From: Acidobacteriaceae bacterium
Lineage (GTDB): Bacteria > Acidobacteriota > Terriglobia > Terriglobales > Acidobacteriaceae
Assembly (NCBI GenBank): GCA_003152695.1
Contig: PMAT01000084.1
Location: forward strand, 42,201 to 106,200
DNA: 64,000 bases
Direction of reading: 5' to 3'
This document shows positions 35,740-45,016 of the stretch, piece by piece (within the stretch, counting starts at the first letter, position 1; each line of letters opens with the position of its first letter). Both the position numbers and the translations under genes were made by a program. The notes under the pieces are model-generated. The model saw nothing but the letters and a program-made list of their open reading frames with translations, was not told the DNA's origin and ran no database searches.

Positions 35740-37344
35740 TTACTTGGTTCCTGGATTCTTAATAGTAGGATCCGGCAGCCCTTTATCGAACCCGCCTTTG
35801 TCAAGATATTGAACCGGCGGATTGACCTGCGGCTCCGAAGGCGGCAGCTGCCCCCTTACTGGATCCACAATGGTGGGCGTGACCAGTACCAGCAGTTCGG
35901 TGTTGGAGCGATTCGTACTTCTCGACCTGAAAAGCTGTCCCAGGATGGGGATGTCCCCGATCCCCGGAACCTTGCTGAGCAGGATGGTAGTGCGGTCGTC
36001 CAGCAGACCCGCGATGCCAAAGCTCTGGCCATCTTTGAGCTCGACCTCGGTTTCAGCACGCCGGGTGGAGATGGATGGCAGAATGAATCCCGCAATCGTC
36101 ACCGTGTTCGAGTAGTCGAGCGAGCTCACTTCGGGAGCAACTTTGAGCCGAATCACGCCGTCGTCCCCAATGGTCCCGGTAAACTCCAGCTTCACCCCAT
36201 AGGGTCTGAACTGGATGGTAATGATCGGAACCGTGCCGGCGGCACCACCCTGCACCACCGGGTAGGGAAACTCACCACCCGCCAGAAAATGTGCCGGCAT
36301 CCCACTGTAAGCCATCAAGTTGGGTTCAGCCAGGATTTGCAATATGTTTTTCTGCTGGAGCAGTTTGACCGTAGCGCCGAGGTTAATGTCGGGACGGAAG
36401 ATGAAAATATTCAAAAGATCCGACAGGCTAAATTGTGATATACCGGCAGTTTGCCCGGAGCCCGTCTGCTGTAGAGCAAGCGGGCCAAATTGCTGCGTGC
36501 CTAGGGTGCCAATCGTGTTGGTTGCGCCAGTGCTGAAGAGATTGAAGCCGAAAGCGCTCAGCTTGCTGCGGTCTGCTTCGGCGAAGCGCACCTTCAGCAT
36601 CACCTGTTTCTGGTGCGGCGGCGGCGCGATCAGCAAGCCATTGACCACTTCCTTGCCAAAGTTGCCAGCCATTTTCAGGATTTGATCCGCAACCACCGTG
36701 GTGGGCACGGTCCCGACCAGCATTATCTTTTCTCCCTCCGATCGCACATCTACGCCATTGTTCGGAAAGGACTGGTCCAGGGTATTACGCAACTGAGTTA
36801 CATCCAAATCGGCGTACACATCCAAGTTGCGGTTCTGTCCCGCCTCATCCCACAGCATTAGACTGCTGCCGCCAGGCGCCTTGGCCGTAACTACCAGTTC
36901 CCGAGGCGACGTCAGTACCGATTCGATGGCCGCGGGATTGCCCGTAAGCACGCGCTTGATTCGAGTCGGCGTGCGGATCAACAGCGAATGACCCACCATG
37001 ATATGGACACTCTCCGGCCCGGGCTCGCCTGCTGATGCTGGAGCGGCCTGGGGCGGCGGGGCTGAGGCCGGAGCCTGCGCCATGCTGGGCGCGAACGTCG
37101 CGGGCGGCTGCGGGCTTGTCGCCGGAGCCTGCTCCATGCTGGGCGCGGGCGGCTGTTGGCTAGTCGCCGGAGCCTGCTCCGCAGCTGGCGCTTGCTCAGC
37201 CGACGGCTGTTGGGCTGCGGCTACCAATGTAGCGAGGCAAAGTGCCGTACCTGTTAGCAGTACGATGGCCATGCTTTGCCACAAACGCTTTTCCTGGTTC
37301 GGTCTTTTCTGTCCCACGAGATGCTCCGTTCTGGTGCCTCTCAA
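35740..37344 (-). CDS. cpaC: Outer membrane secretin CpaC/RcpA
   Basis: BON/N-domain HIMVGHSLLIRTPTRIKRVLTGNPAAIESVL; secretin RLKVAPEVSSLDYSNTV...RRAETEVELKDGQSFGIAGLLDDRTT...VPGIGDIPILGQLFRS. Confidence 0.94.
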   Translation of the reverse strand: MRGTRTEHLVGQKRPNQEKRLWQSMAIVLLTGTALCLATLVAAAQQPSAEQAPAAEQAPATSQQPPAPSMEQAPATSPQPPATFAPSMAQAPASAPPPQAAPASAGEPGPESVHIMVGHSLLIRTPTRIKRVLTGNPAAIESVLTSPRELVVTAKAPGGSSLMLWDEAGQNRNLDVYADLDVTQLRNTLDQSFPNNGVDVRSEGEKIMLVGTVPTTVVADQILKMAGNFGKEVVNGLLIAPPPHQKQVMLKVRFAEADRSKLSAFGFNLFSTGATNTIGTLGTQQFGPLALQQTGSGQTAGISQFSLSDLLNIFIFRPDINLGATVKLLQQKNILQILAEPNLMAYSGMPAHFLAGGEFPYPVVQGGAAGTVPIITIQFRPYGVKLEFTGTIGDDGVIRLKVAPEVSSLDYSNTVTIAGFILPSISTRRAETEVELKDGQSFGIAGLLDDRTTILLSKVPGIGDIPILGQLFRSRSTNRSNTELLVLVTPTIVDPVRGQLPPSEPQVNPPVQYLDKGGFDKGLPDPTIKNPGTK

Positions 37345-38147
37345 AACTTGACTACACCCTTCTTTGTACCATCGTATTGTTCAACCGTATATACATTCGG
37401 CGGCGGTTTGGGGGCCGCCGCTTTCTTGGCCACAAGTGGGGCCGGTTTGGCGAGACCTTGCAGGTCCCTCATGTCCACGGTGCGGGTCACCGGCTGGGCC
37501 TGATCGGAAGCATTCCGGAGAACGAACTGTACCGTCCCCTGGTTGCTGGCCAGTAAAAGCTTTTCCGCATCTTCCGGCGCCAGTAACACCGTCACCACCT
37601 TCACATTTTGCGGCTTGCCCTGCGGATCCGGTTGCAGCTTCTCGCCGGTGCTCAAAACCTCGACGTTCTGTAAAACGGTCGTGGTCACCGTGTTGTTGGT
37701 GCCCTCCGGGTGGAAGCTCACCAGCACATCCACGTGCGACCCGGGAAACAAAAATCCGGAGACATTGTTCAGCTCATTGGTGACCACAGCAACCGCACGC
37801 ATACCATCCGGAATCTTCGCCGTGAGGCCGACGGTGGCTCCTGGAGCTGCCAACAACGCGTCACGGATGGGTTCCTTCAGGGCGATGGGATACATCACAA
37901 CCCTACCGGTCACTTCTTCCGGCTTGTGGAAGGCCCCATCCAAGGGAGCGTTGCTCGGCCAGTCCATCAGCGTCAGGTCGCCAGCCGCCAACGGGGTTCC
38001 GGTGTCCAGCGGCTTGGCCGCGGCCACCACCTTGATGAGCGCTCCGCCACCATACTGCTGCTTAATGCGCTTGTATAGAAAATACGTTACCAGAACTGAA
38101 ACCATCAACGCTATCAACAGAGCGAGACCTAAGCGACCAGTTTTCGT
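37341..38147 (-). CDS. cpaB: Pilus assembly protein CpaB/RcpC; start codon apparently ACG at 38147
   Basis: SAF-like AAKPLDTGTPLAAGDLTLMDWP; ITA-like PDGMRAVAVVTNELNNVSGFLFPGSHVDVLVSF. Frame extends upstream of the called TTG 38117 as TKTGRLGLALLIALMVSVLV, with GGAGG 6 nt before ACG. Confidence 0.88.
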   Translation of the reverse strand, partial: TKTGRLGLALLIALMVSVLVTYFLYKRIKQQYGGGALIKVVAAAKPLDTGTPLAAGDLTLMDWPSNAPLDGAFHKPEEVTGRVVMYPIALKEPIRDALLAAPGATVGLTAKIPDGMRAVAVVTNELNNVSGFLFPGSHVDVLVSFHPEGTNNTVTTTVLQNVEVLSTGEKLQPDPQGKPQNVKVVTVLLAPEDAEKLLLASNQGTVQFVLRNASDQAQPVTRTVDMRDLQGLAKPAPLVAKKAAAPKPPPNVYTVEQYDGTKKGVVKF

Positions 38148-38150
38148 AAC

Positions 38151-38753
38151 TCACCTCCACCACATCAACAGCAACGCATACAGCGTTCCCGCCGCTATAG
38201 CCAATCCGTACGGCATGCGTAACGCCGTAGGATTGTCCAGATTCAATTCGGGATGGGCCTGCAAGCCGGCCCAAGCATGAAACCGTAGCACTGAGGCAAC
38301 GTTCCTGACGGTTGCCCACATCTGGCCGCGGTAAACCGCATAACCGATGGCCATCACTCCACCGCAAATGGCGGTTGCCAGCAGCACGACCACGGCATGC
38401 CCGGGACCCACCAGCGACCCGACCGCCGCCATTAACTTCACGTCACCCGCGCCCATGGCCCGCACCGCGTAAAACAGAAACATCACTCCGCCGGCCAGCA
38501 GCAATCCCGCGACTGCGCTGCCCAAGCCATTCAATCCAAACCGCCCGCCGCGCAGCAGTACGCCACGCAGCACCAGCCCCAGAACGATCCCAGGGTAGGT
38601 GAGTCGGTTCGGGATGCGACGCTGTCGCACATCAAAAACGGCGGCGATGATGGCCAGTGCCAGAGCGATAAGGAGAAGAGCGACATCTCGATGTTCATGG
38701 CCCATCATCGAAAAGCCAAACAACGAAAAAAGCCAAAACATGAAAGCCAACAA
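38151..38753 (-). CDS. cpaA: Prepilin peptidase CpaA/TadV (A24 family)
   Basis: AVFDVRQRRIPNRLTYPGIVLGL and AMGAGDVKLMAAVGSLVGP (aspartyl protease motifs D and GxGD). Confidence 0.92.
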   Translation of the reverse strand: MLAFMFWLFSLFGFSMMGHEHRDVALLLIALALAIIAAVFDVRQRRIPNRLTYPGIVLGLVLRGVLLRGGRFGLNGLGSAVAGLLLAGGVMFLFYAVRAMGAGDVKLMAAVGSLVGPGHAVVVLLATAICGGVMAIGYAVYRGQMWATVRNVASVLRFHAWAGLQAHPELNLDNPTALRMPYGLAIAAGTLYALLLMWWR

Positions 38754-38769
38754 CGAAAGTCAAAAATGG

Positions 38770-39180
38770 AAGCAAGCTACGAGGCTCACGATCCGCTCGT
38801 AGCCACACGCCCGGCCAGGCGCGTTCCCTGGGTCTTGCGTGCAGACGGCGCCAGTTGTTCCGGCCCCCCCTGCCTGCATAGCCTGCTTCCAACAGGCAAA
38901 ATGGTTGTTAACTGAGCTGGGACGCGATCTTGCTGAATTCGTTGTTAATCGCTTTGCCCAAGGTACCCATAATGACGACGGCGGACAGGGCAATCAAAAG
39001 CCCGATCAGCGCGTACTCGATCAGGTCCTGGCCCGACTCTTCCTTGTGCAGATTCTTCAACATGTTGATCATTTTGTGATCTCCTTTTTACGATTCGGTC
39101 TGCTACCCTGCCCCAGCGAGTCAAGAGTTTCCCCGAACCGCGAGGGCTTCGGACAGAGCGGCGCAACCGCAATGCAGGGT
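38770..39180. repeat. ~410-bp direct repeat, copy 1 (contains Flp pilin gene)
   Basis: Near-identical to 39530-39940 (e.g. GCTACGAGGCTCACGATCCGCTCG, CGCGTTCCCTGGGTCTTGCGTGCAGACGGCGCCA, CCTGCCCCAGCGAGTCAAGAGTTTCCCCGAACCG). Confidence 0.9.
38908..39072 (-). CDS. flp: Flp-type pilin (54 aa), copy 1
   Basis: Manual translation MINMLKNLHKEESGQDLIEYALIGLLIALSAVVIMGTLGKAINNEFSKIASQLS*; not listed in the ORF track because of length. Confidence 0.93.
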   Translation of the reverse strand: MINMLKNLHKEESGQDLIEYALIGLLIALSAVVIMGTLGKAINNEFSKIASQLS

Positions 39181-39529
39181 AGCAAGGACAATGTAGCAGC
39201 GAGAGCGCCAGGGAGCAAGGGAAAAATTATAAGAATCTAACCATCGTAATCCCGTTTTGGTGTCTGAGTTGGGTACTTAGTGAAGAAGTAACCTGTCAGC
39301 CGCAGCGGGACGGGTTGGGCGTGGCTGTCAGCGACAATTTCCCAAACTCGTAATCTCTTGTAGCACGTTTGCGCCAGAGAGTGTGGCACGGAAGAATCAG
39401 CGTCAGCCAACCTGGGAGGAATCCTCCCCATTCACCACAGAAATTGCGCTCTGTTGCCTAGTTGCAGAAAAGATCGCACAAAGTTGGATGGGTGTGCTGA
39501 CAACAGCACCATCTTCGTGGGGGGAAGCA

Positions 39530-39940
39530 GGCTACGAGGCTCACGATCCGCTCGCAGCCACACGCTCGGCCAAGCGCGTTCCCTGGGTCTTGCGTGCAGA
39601 CGGCGCCAACTGATCTGGCCCCCCTGCCTGCATAGCCTGCTTCCAACAGGCAAAATGGGGTTGTTAACTGAGCTGAGACGCGATCTTGCTGAACTCGTTG
39701 TTAATCGCTTGGCCCAGGGTGCCCATGATGACGACGGCGGACAGGGCAATCAAAAGCCCGATCAGCGCGTACTCGATCAGGTCCTGGCCCGACTCTTCCT
39801 TGTGCAGATTCTTCAACATGTTGATCATTTTGTGATCTCCTCTTTTACGATTCGGTCTGCTACCCTGCCCCAGCGAGTCAAGAGTTTCCCCGAACCGGGA
39901 GGGCTTCGGACAAAGCGGCGCAACCGCAATGTGGGGTAGC
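39530..39940. repeat. ~410-bp direct repeat, copy 2 (contains Flp pilin gene)
   Basis: See copy 1. Confidence 0.9.
39664..39828 (-). CDS. flp: Flp-type pilin (54 aa), copy 2
   Basis: MINMLKNLHKEESGQDLIEYALIGLLIALSAVVIMGTLGQAINNEFSKIASQLS*; appears to differ from copy 1 only at K40/Q40. Confidence 0.93.
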   Translation of the reverse strand: MINMLKNLHKEESGQDLIEYALIGLLIALSAVVIMGTLGQAINNEFSKIASQLS

Positions 39941-40222
39941 CGCGGCAGCATAGCATATAAAGAGGCGTTTAGGCGAGAAAAAAATACGAAAATTTTAACT
40001 AAGGTAATCGCTCCAAACGATTCTATCGCGTTACTTACTTAAGACGTAACCCGTCGGCCGCAGAAGGGTCTGTTGGAAATCCTGCTGTCCGCGAGCTTTT
40101 TTCCAACCGTATCAAGAACTGATTGAGTGAAACTAAGTTGATCACGTTTGGTTGTTGCAGTGGCAATCACTATGTCTTCTGCGCTATAAATACCATTAGC
40201 TCGGCTCGCCTAGGTCACAATA

Positions 40223-41767
40223 ATGGCAGATTCGCTGGTTGAAACCACGGCTCCGGCTACTACATCTGCGGCCCCGCCAATCGGGAAAGCACTCGACATG
40301 CAGCGCCGCAACTTCTTCCCCTTCCCCGTCCTGTGGTTTTCCCTCGTTGCACTAGAGATCTCGGTGCTCGCAGACCCGCGCATTGCGGAGGCCGATATCT
40401 GGTTTCACTTGCGCAACGCGCAGGAATTGCTCTCCAGGCACTCCTTCTTGCGTGCAGATTTTTACACCTTCACCACCGCGGGGGCGCCGCTACTGAATCA
40501 CGAGTGGCTTTCCGAACTGCCGTACTACTTTGCTTTCCAGGCCGCGGGTCTGCGTGGTTTGCTAGCGGTGTATCTGGTGCTTTTGTGGCTGATCTTCGCT
40601 GGGGTGTATTACCTGGCGCTGCGGCGGGGCGCGAATGCCGGCGACGCTGCCCTGGTCACCATGGCCGGAGTCGCACTCGGGTGCTATTCGTTTGGACCAC
40701 GAATGCTCCATTTTGGCTGGCTATGCCTGATCGTACTACTCCTGTTGCTGGAACGATTTCAGCAAACCGGCAAGGGCCTTTGGGTGCTGCCGCCTCTGTT
40801 TGGTCTGTGGATCAACTTGCACGGCTCCTGGGTATTCGGATTTGTCGTAATGGGGGCATATATCGTTTCCGGCCTGGTGGAAGGCCAGTGGAACAATGTA
40901 GTGGCCGAGCGCTGGACGCCGGTCCAACTCAGAAAACTTCTGCTAGCCTTCGCTGCCTCTGCGGTCGCGCTGTTGGCCAACCCCTACGGCTATAAGCTGG
41001 TATGGTACCCATTTGACGTCTACGCGTCTTATGACCAAAGGGCGATCCTCGACAGCGTGATCGAATGGCAATCGGTGAACTTCCACACCGGATGGGGCAA
41101 GCTGGTATTGTTCATGATCTTCGCCTTGCTCGGGACCGCGTGGTTCTCCCGCAAGCCTTGGAAGCTCTGTGACATCTTGCTAGCCACATTTGCGGTGTGG
41201 GCTTCGCTAAACCACCTGCGCTTTTTGCTGTTTGCTGCCATCATTCTGGTGCCGATTCTCGCCCCACGCCTGCGATTGTTTGGGCCTTACGATGCAAAGA
41301 AGGACAAGCCTTGGCTGAACCTGGCGATCACCGCAGCGATCGTTGCCATAATCGTGGGATCGTATCCGAGCGCCGCACAACTGCAGAACAATATAGACAG
41401 CCAGTTCCCCCGCGATGCCCTACGTTTTATACAACAGAGGCAGCTCACTGGCCGCCTGTTTAACTGGTACGACTTTGGCGGATATATCGAGTTTTATGCG
41501 CCCGCGATAAAAACTTTTGCCGATGGCCGAGCCGATATTTTCATGTATGACGGCGTCCTCAACGATTACATCAACATCAACACAATCGAGAGGCCTTTTG
41601 AGTTGCTGGACAAGTACAAGATTGACTACGTACTGTTTCCGGTGAACAAGCCCCTTACCTATGTGCTGGATCACAGCCCGGCATGGCACATGATTTATGA
41701 AGACAAAGTGGCGAAGCTTTATGAGAGAGTGCCTGCCGCGACGGCAACTTTGCGTGGCTCACTATGA
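40223..41767 (+). CDS. Multi-spanning membrane protein, GT-C-like paralogue family A, copy 1
   Basis: AEADIWFHLRNAQELLSRHSFLRADFYTFTTAGAPLLNHEWLSELPYY; C-term RPFELLDKYKIDYVLFPVNKPLTYVL. Confidence 0.65.
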   Translation: MADSLVETTAPATTSAAPPIGKALDMQRRNFFPFPVLWFSLVALEISVLADPRIAEADIWFHLRNAQELLSRHSFLRADFYTFTTAGAPLLNHEWLSELPYYFAFQAAGLRGLLAVYLVLLWLIFAGVYYLALRRGANAGDAALVTMAGVALGCYSFGPRMLHFGWLCLIVLLLLLERFQQTGKGLWVLPPLFGLWINLHGSWVFGFVVMGAYIVSGLVEGQWNNVVAERWTPVQLRKLLLAFAASAVALLANPYGYKLVWYPFDVYASYDQRAILDSVIEWQSVNFHTGWGKLVLFMIFALLGTAWFSRKPWKLCDILLATFAVWASLNHLRFLLFAAIILVPILAPRLRLFGPYDAKKDKPWLNLAITAAIVAIIVGSYPSAAQLQNNIDSQFPRDALRFIQQRQLTGRLFNWYDFGGYIEFYAPAIKTFADGRADIFMYDGVLNDYININTIERPFELLDKYKIDYVLFPVNKPLTYVLDHSPAWHMIYEDKVAKLYERVPAATATLRGSL

Positions 41768-43293
41768 CGACGGGAACCTCGGCCGAAAATGCTGGTTCAG
41801 CTACCACGTTTGCCATACTGTCACAGGCGGTACGCCACCGCAACTTGTTTCCCTTTCCCATTCTGTGGTTTTCCCTCGTCGCACTGGAAGTTTCGTTACT
41901 GGCAGGCGTCCGAATTGCGGATCAGGATATCTGGTTCCACCTACGCAATGCGCAGGAGCTTCTCACCAGGCACTCCTTCTTGCGTGCAGACTTTTACACC
42001 TTCACCACCGCGGGGGCGCCGCTGGTGAACTACGAATGGCTCTCGGAACTGCCGTACTACTTGGCTTTTCAGGCCGCGGGCCTGCGTGGCTTGGTAGCCG
42101 TGCAGCTGGTGCTTTTGTGGTTGATCTTCGCCGGGGTGTATTACCTGGCGCTGCGGCGGGGCGCGAATGCCGGCGACGCGGCCCTGGTCACCATGGCTGG
42201 AGTCGCACTCGGGTGTTATTCTTTCGGGCCACGGATGCTCCATTTTGGCTGGCTATGCCTGATGGTCCTGTTCCTCGTGCTGGAACGATTTCAGCAAACC
42301 GGCAAGGGCCTTTGGGTGCTACCGCCGCTGTTCACTCTATGGATCAACCTGCACGGTTCCTGGGTCTTCGGCTTTGTCGTAATGGGCATATACGTCGTCT
42401 CCAGCCTGGTGGAAGGCCAGTGGAACAATGTAGTGGCCGAGCGCTGGACGCCGGTCCAACTCAGAAAACTTCTGCTAATCTTCGCCGCCTCTGTGGGTTC
42501 GCTCTTTGTCAATCCTTACGGCTACAAACTGGTGTGGTATCCGTTCGATCTTTTGTTCCGTCAGAAGGTGTACCTCGATAGCATGGGCGAGTGGGTGTCC
42601 GTGAACTTCCACACCGGATGGGGCAAGCTGGCATTGTTCATGATCTTCGCCTTGCTCGGGACCGCGTGGTTCTCCCGCAAGCCCTGGAAGCTCTGCGACA
42701 TCTTGCTAGCCACATTTGCGGTGTGGGCTTCGCTAAACCATCTGCGCTTTTTGCTGTTTGCTGCCATCATTCTGGTGCCGATTCTCGCCCCACGTCTGCG
42801 ATTGTTTCCCCCTTACGACGCGGAGAAGGACAAACCCTGGCTGAACCTGGCGATCACCGCAGCGGTCGTTGCCATAATCGTGGGATCGTATCCGAGCGCC
42901 GCACAACTGCAGAACAATATAGACAGCCAGTTCCCCCGCGATGCCCTGCATTTTATACAACAGAGGCAGCTCACTGGCCGCCTGTTTAACTGGTACGACT
43001 TTGGCGGATATGTCGAGTTTTATGCGCCCGCGATAAAGACCTTCGCCGACGGCCGCACCGATATTTTTGCTTACAACGGGGTTCTAAACGACTACATCAA
43101 GATCAATGCAATCGAGAGCTCCTTTGAGTTGCTCGATAAATACAAAATTGACTACGTGCTGTTCCCCGTCGACACGCGGCTCACCTATGTGCTGGCTCAC
43201 AGCCCGGAATGGCACACGATTTATGAAGACAAAGTGGTGAAGCTTTTCGAGAGAGCACCTGTGGCGGCACCTTTAAAAACACAGTTGAACTAA
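41764..43293 (+). CDS. Multi-spanning membrane protein, GT-C-like paralogue family A, copy 2
   Basis: Near-identical over long stretches to 40223-41767; ATGA overlap with copy 1 stop. Confidence 0.65.
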   Translation: MTTGTSAENAGSATTFAILSQAVRHRNLFPFPILWFSLVALEVSLLAGVRIADQDIWFHLRNAQELLTRHSFLRADFYTFTTAGAPLVNYEWLSELPYYLAFQAAGLRGLVAVQLVLLWLIFAGVYYLALRRGANAGDAALVTMAGVALGCYSFGPRMLHFGWLCLMVLFLVLERFQQTGKGLWVLPPLFTLWINLHGSWVFGFVVMGIYVVSSLVEGQWNNVVAERWTPVQLRKLLLIFAASVGSLFVNPYGYKLVWYPFDLLFRQKVYLDSMGEWVSVNFHTGWGKLALFMIFALLGTAWFSRKPWKLCDILLATFAVWASLNHLRFLLFAAIILVPILAPRLRLFPPYDAEKDKPWLNLAITAAVVAIIVGSYPSAAQLQNNIDSQFPRDALHFIQQRQLTGRLFNWYDFGGYVEFYAPAIKTFADGRTDIFAYNGVLNDYIKINAIESSFELLDKYKIDYVLFPVDTRLTYVLAHSPEWHTIYEDKVVKLFERAPVAAPLKTQLN

Positions 43294-43325
43294 GGTTAGA
43301 CCTAACCGCCGGTTTCCGGAGGCAA

Positions 43326-44816
43326 ATGCGATCAGTTCCATCCGAAATCACAAGTCAATACAATTCCGATACGGCAGACGGGTTGGATAAACTGAAACCG
43401 CGTTCGTCCGTAAGTTTCCTGCTGATCGCTATTCTGCTGATCGCCCTGTTGCTTCGCGTCGCCGTGGCCACGCACTTTCCCAGCTTTGAGTGGGGAGACG
43501 AGATTTTTAACTCGCTCGAACCTGCGCATCATCTCGCCTACGGTTACGGAGTCGTCGTTTGGGAGTGGAGACTAGGAATCCGCTCTTGGGTGTTTCCTGC
43601 GTTCCTGGCGGGTGTAATGCGACTAACGGACTGGACGGGGCCCGGCTCCTTTGGATACTTAAGGGCCATCCGCGTCATCCTGTCCCTGCTTTCTCTTACG
43701 ACCGTCTGGTTTGGCTATGTCTGGGGCAGGCGAGCAAGCGGAAAGGCCGCCGCAGTCATTGCAGCCGTAACCTGTGCCATTTGGTACGAGATTGTGTATT
43801 TTGCGCCCAAAGCGCTCAACGAAGTCGTGGCATGCCACCTCCTCCTGCCTGGCCTATACCTCGGTATGTACGGAGAAGTACTCCCGGAAAAGAAGCGTTT
43901 GTTCCTCGCAGGCTTGTTCCTGGGCGCGGCGGTATCAATTCGCATGCAATTAGCTCCCGCTGTAGCTTTTGCCGCCATCTATTTTTGTCACAAGAGGTGG
44001 GCGAGCAGAGGTCCGTTTCTGATTTCGGGTCTTCTCGTGCCTGTGGCTATTTTCGGCTTGGTGGACGCAGCTACCTGGTCATATCCCTTCCAGTCATACT
44101 TCCTCTATTTCAAAGTTGTTGTTCTCGAAGGACGCGGCTTACTTTTCGGTACTTCGCCGTGGTATTGGTATCTTTGGATGCTGGCAGTTCATTTCTTTCC
44201 GCTTTTTCTGTTAGCGTTGGTGGGAGTTCGCCGGAGTCCCTTCTTAGGTTGGGTGGCATTCATTATTCTCGCCTCCCATTCGCTCATTGCTCATAAAGAA
44301 TATCGATTTATTTATCCGATGATGCCCATTGTGATTACCCTTGCCGCGCTCGGCTTTGTAGAATTTGCAGAGGACTTCAAAGCCTGGGGAAATTCGAATC
44401 TGTCTCCGAAAATGATAGGAGCCGCGGGCCTGATCTTCTGTATTTGCGCTTCCGGATTCGTCGCTTGGAAATCTCCTCGTTGGAACCCCAAGGCCCTGAT
44501 CGTCATGGACCGGCTCAGCATAGATTCGTCCGTTTGCGGGGTCGGACTTTACGAGGTTCAATGGATACGCACCGGGGGCTATTCTCATTTACACGAGAAC
44601 GTCCCGATTATTCTCGTCCAGCAGAAATCGGAACTTGAAGCACAAATTCCGGGTTTCAACATCCTTCTTACTCATGGGATATTTACCGATCAGAAAGCGC
44701 GTTTTAAGTCCGAAGGATGCTGGAACGAGGTTTGTCTGTACCGAAGGCCTGGTCCCTGCATCGCTTCCTCCCAATATAATGAAGTGAATAAAGTGCTCCG
44801 GGAAACCGGGCATTAG
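43326..44816 (+). CDS. Multi-spanning membrane protein, GT22/mannosyltransferase-like
   Basis: HFPSFEWGDEIFNSLEPAHHLAYGYGVVVWEWRLGIRSWVFPAFLAG (GT22-like W-EW motif), ISIRMQLAPA, LIAHKEYRFIYPMMP. Confidence 0.7.
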   Translation: MRSVPSEITSQYNSDTADGLDKLKPRSSVSFLLIAILLIALLLRVAVATHFPSFEWGDEIFNSLEPAHHLAYGYGVVVWEWRLGIRSWVFPAFLAGVMRLTDWTGPGSFGYLRAIRVILSLLSLTTVWFGYVWGRRASGKAAAVIAAVTCAIWYEIVYFAPKALNEVVACHLLLPGLYLGMYGEVLPEKKRLFLAGLFLGAAVSIRMQLAPAVAFAAIYFCHKRWASRGPFLISGLLVPVAIFGLVDAATWSYPFQSYFLYFKVVVLEGRGLLFGTSPWYWYLWMLAVHFFPLFLLALVGVRRSPFLGWVAFIILASHSLIAHKEYRFIYPMMPIVITLAALGFVEFAEDFKAWGNSNLSPKMIGAAGLIFCICASGFVAWKSPRWNPKALIVMDRLSIDSSVCGVGLYEVQWIRTGGYSHLHENVPIILVQQKSELEAQIPGFNILLTHGIFTDQKARFKSEGCWNEVCLYRRPGPCIASSQYNEVNKVLRETGH

Positions 44817-44829
44817 AAGGAACCTGTGC

Positions 44830-44981
44830 CGATAAGTACAAAATTGACTACGTGCTGTTTCCGTCGACAAGCCGCTATTTGCTTGATCACAACGCGGGAT
44901 GGCGCACGATTTCATAAAGACAGAGTGGTGAAGCTTTACCAGAGAGTGCCTGTGGCTACAGCAGTTTTAAAAGTACAGTAA
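44830..44981 (+). pseudogene. 3' remnant of a further family A membrane-protein gene
   Basis: GATAAGTACAAAATTGACTACGTGCTGTTTCCGTCGACAAGCCGC...AAGACAGAGTGGTGAAGCTTTACCAGAGAGTGCCTGTGGCTACAGCAG...CAGTAA matches 43136-43293, with frame disruptions. Confidence 0.85.
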
Positions 44982-45016
44982 CTAAGCTTAAACCTAACCG
45001 TCGGATTTCAGGAGCA

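Noticed and set aside
32892-35812. Long plus-strand ORFs of 435 and 440 aa (32892-34199, 34490-35812)
   Set aside because: They lie antisense to tadB/cpaF/cpaE, whose translations carry unambiguous ATPase and Tad motifs; the plus-strand products look like shadow translation.
36998-37230. Repetitive GCCGGAGCCTGC units
   Set aside because: Codes for the Ala/Pro/Gln-rich low-complexity linker at the secretin N-terminus (EQAPATSQQPPAP); not a CRISPR or regulatory array.
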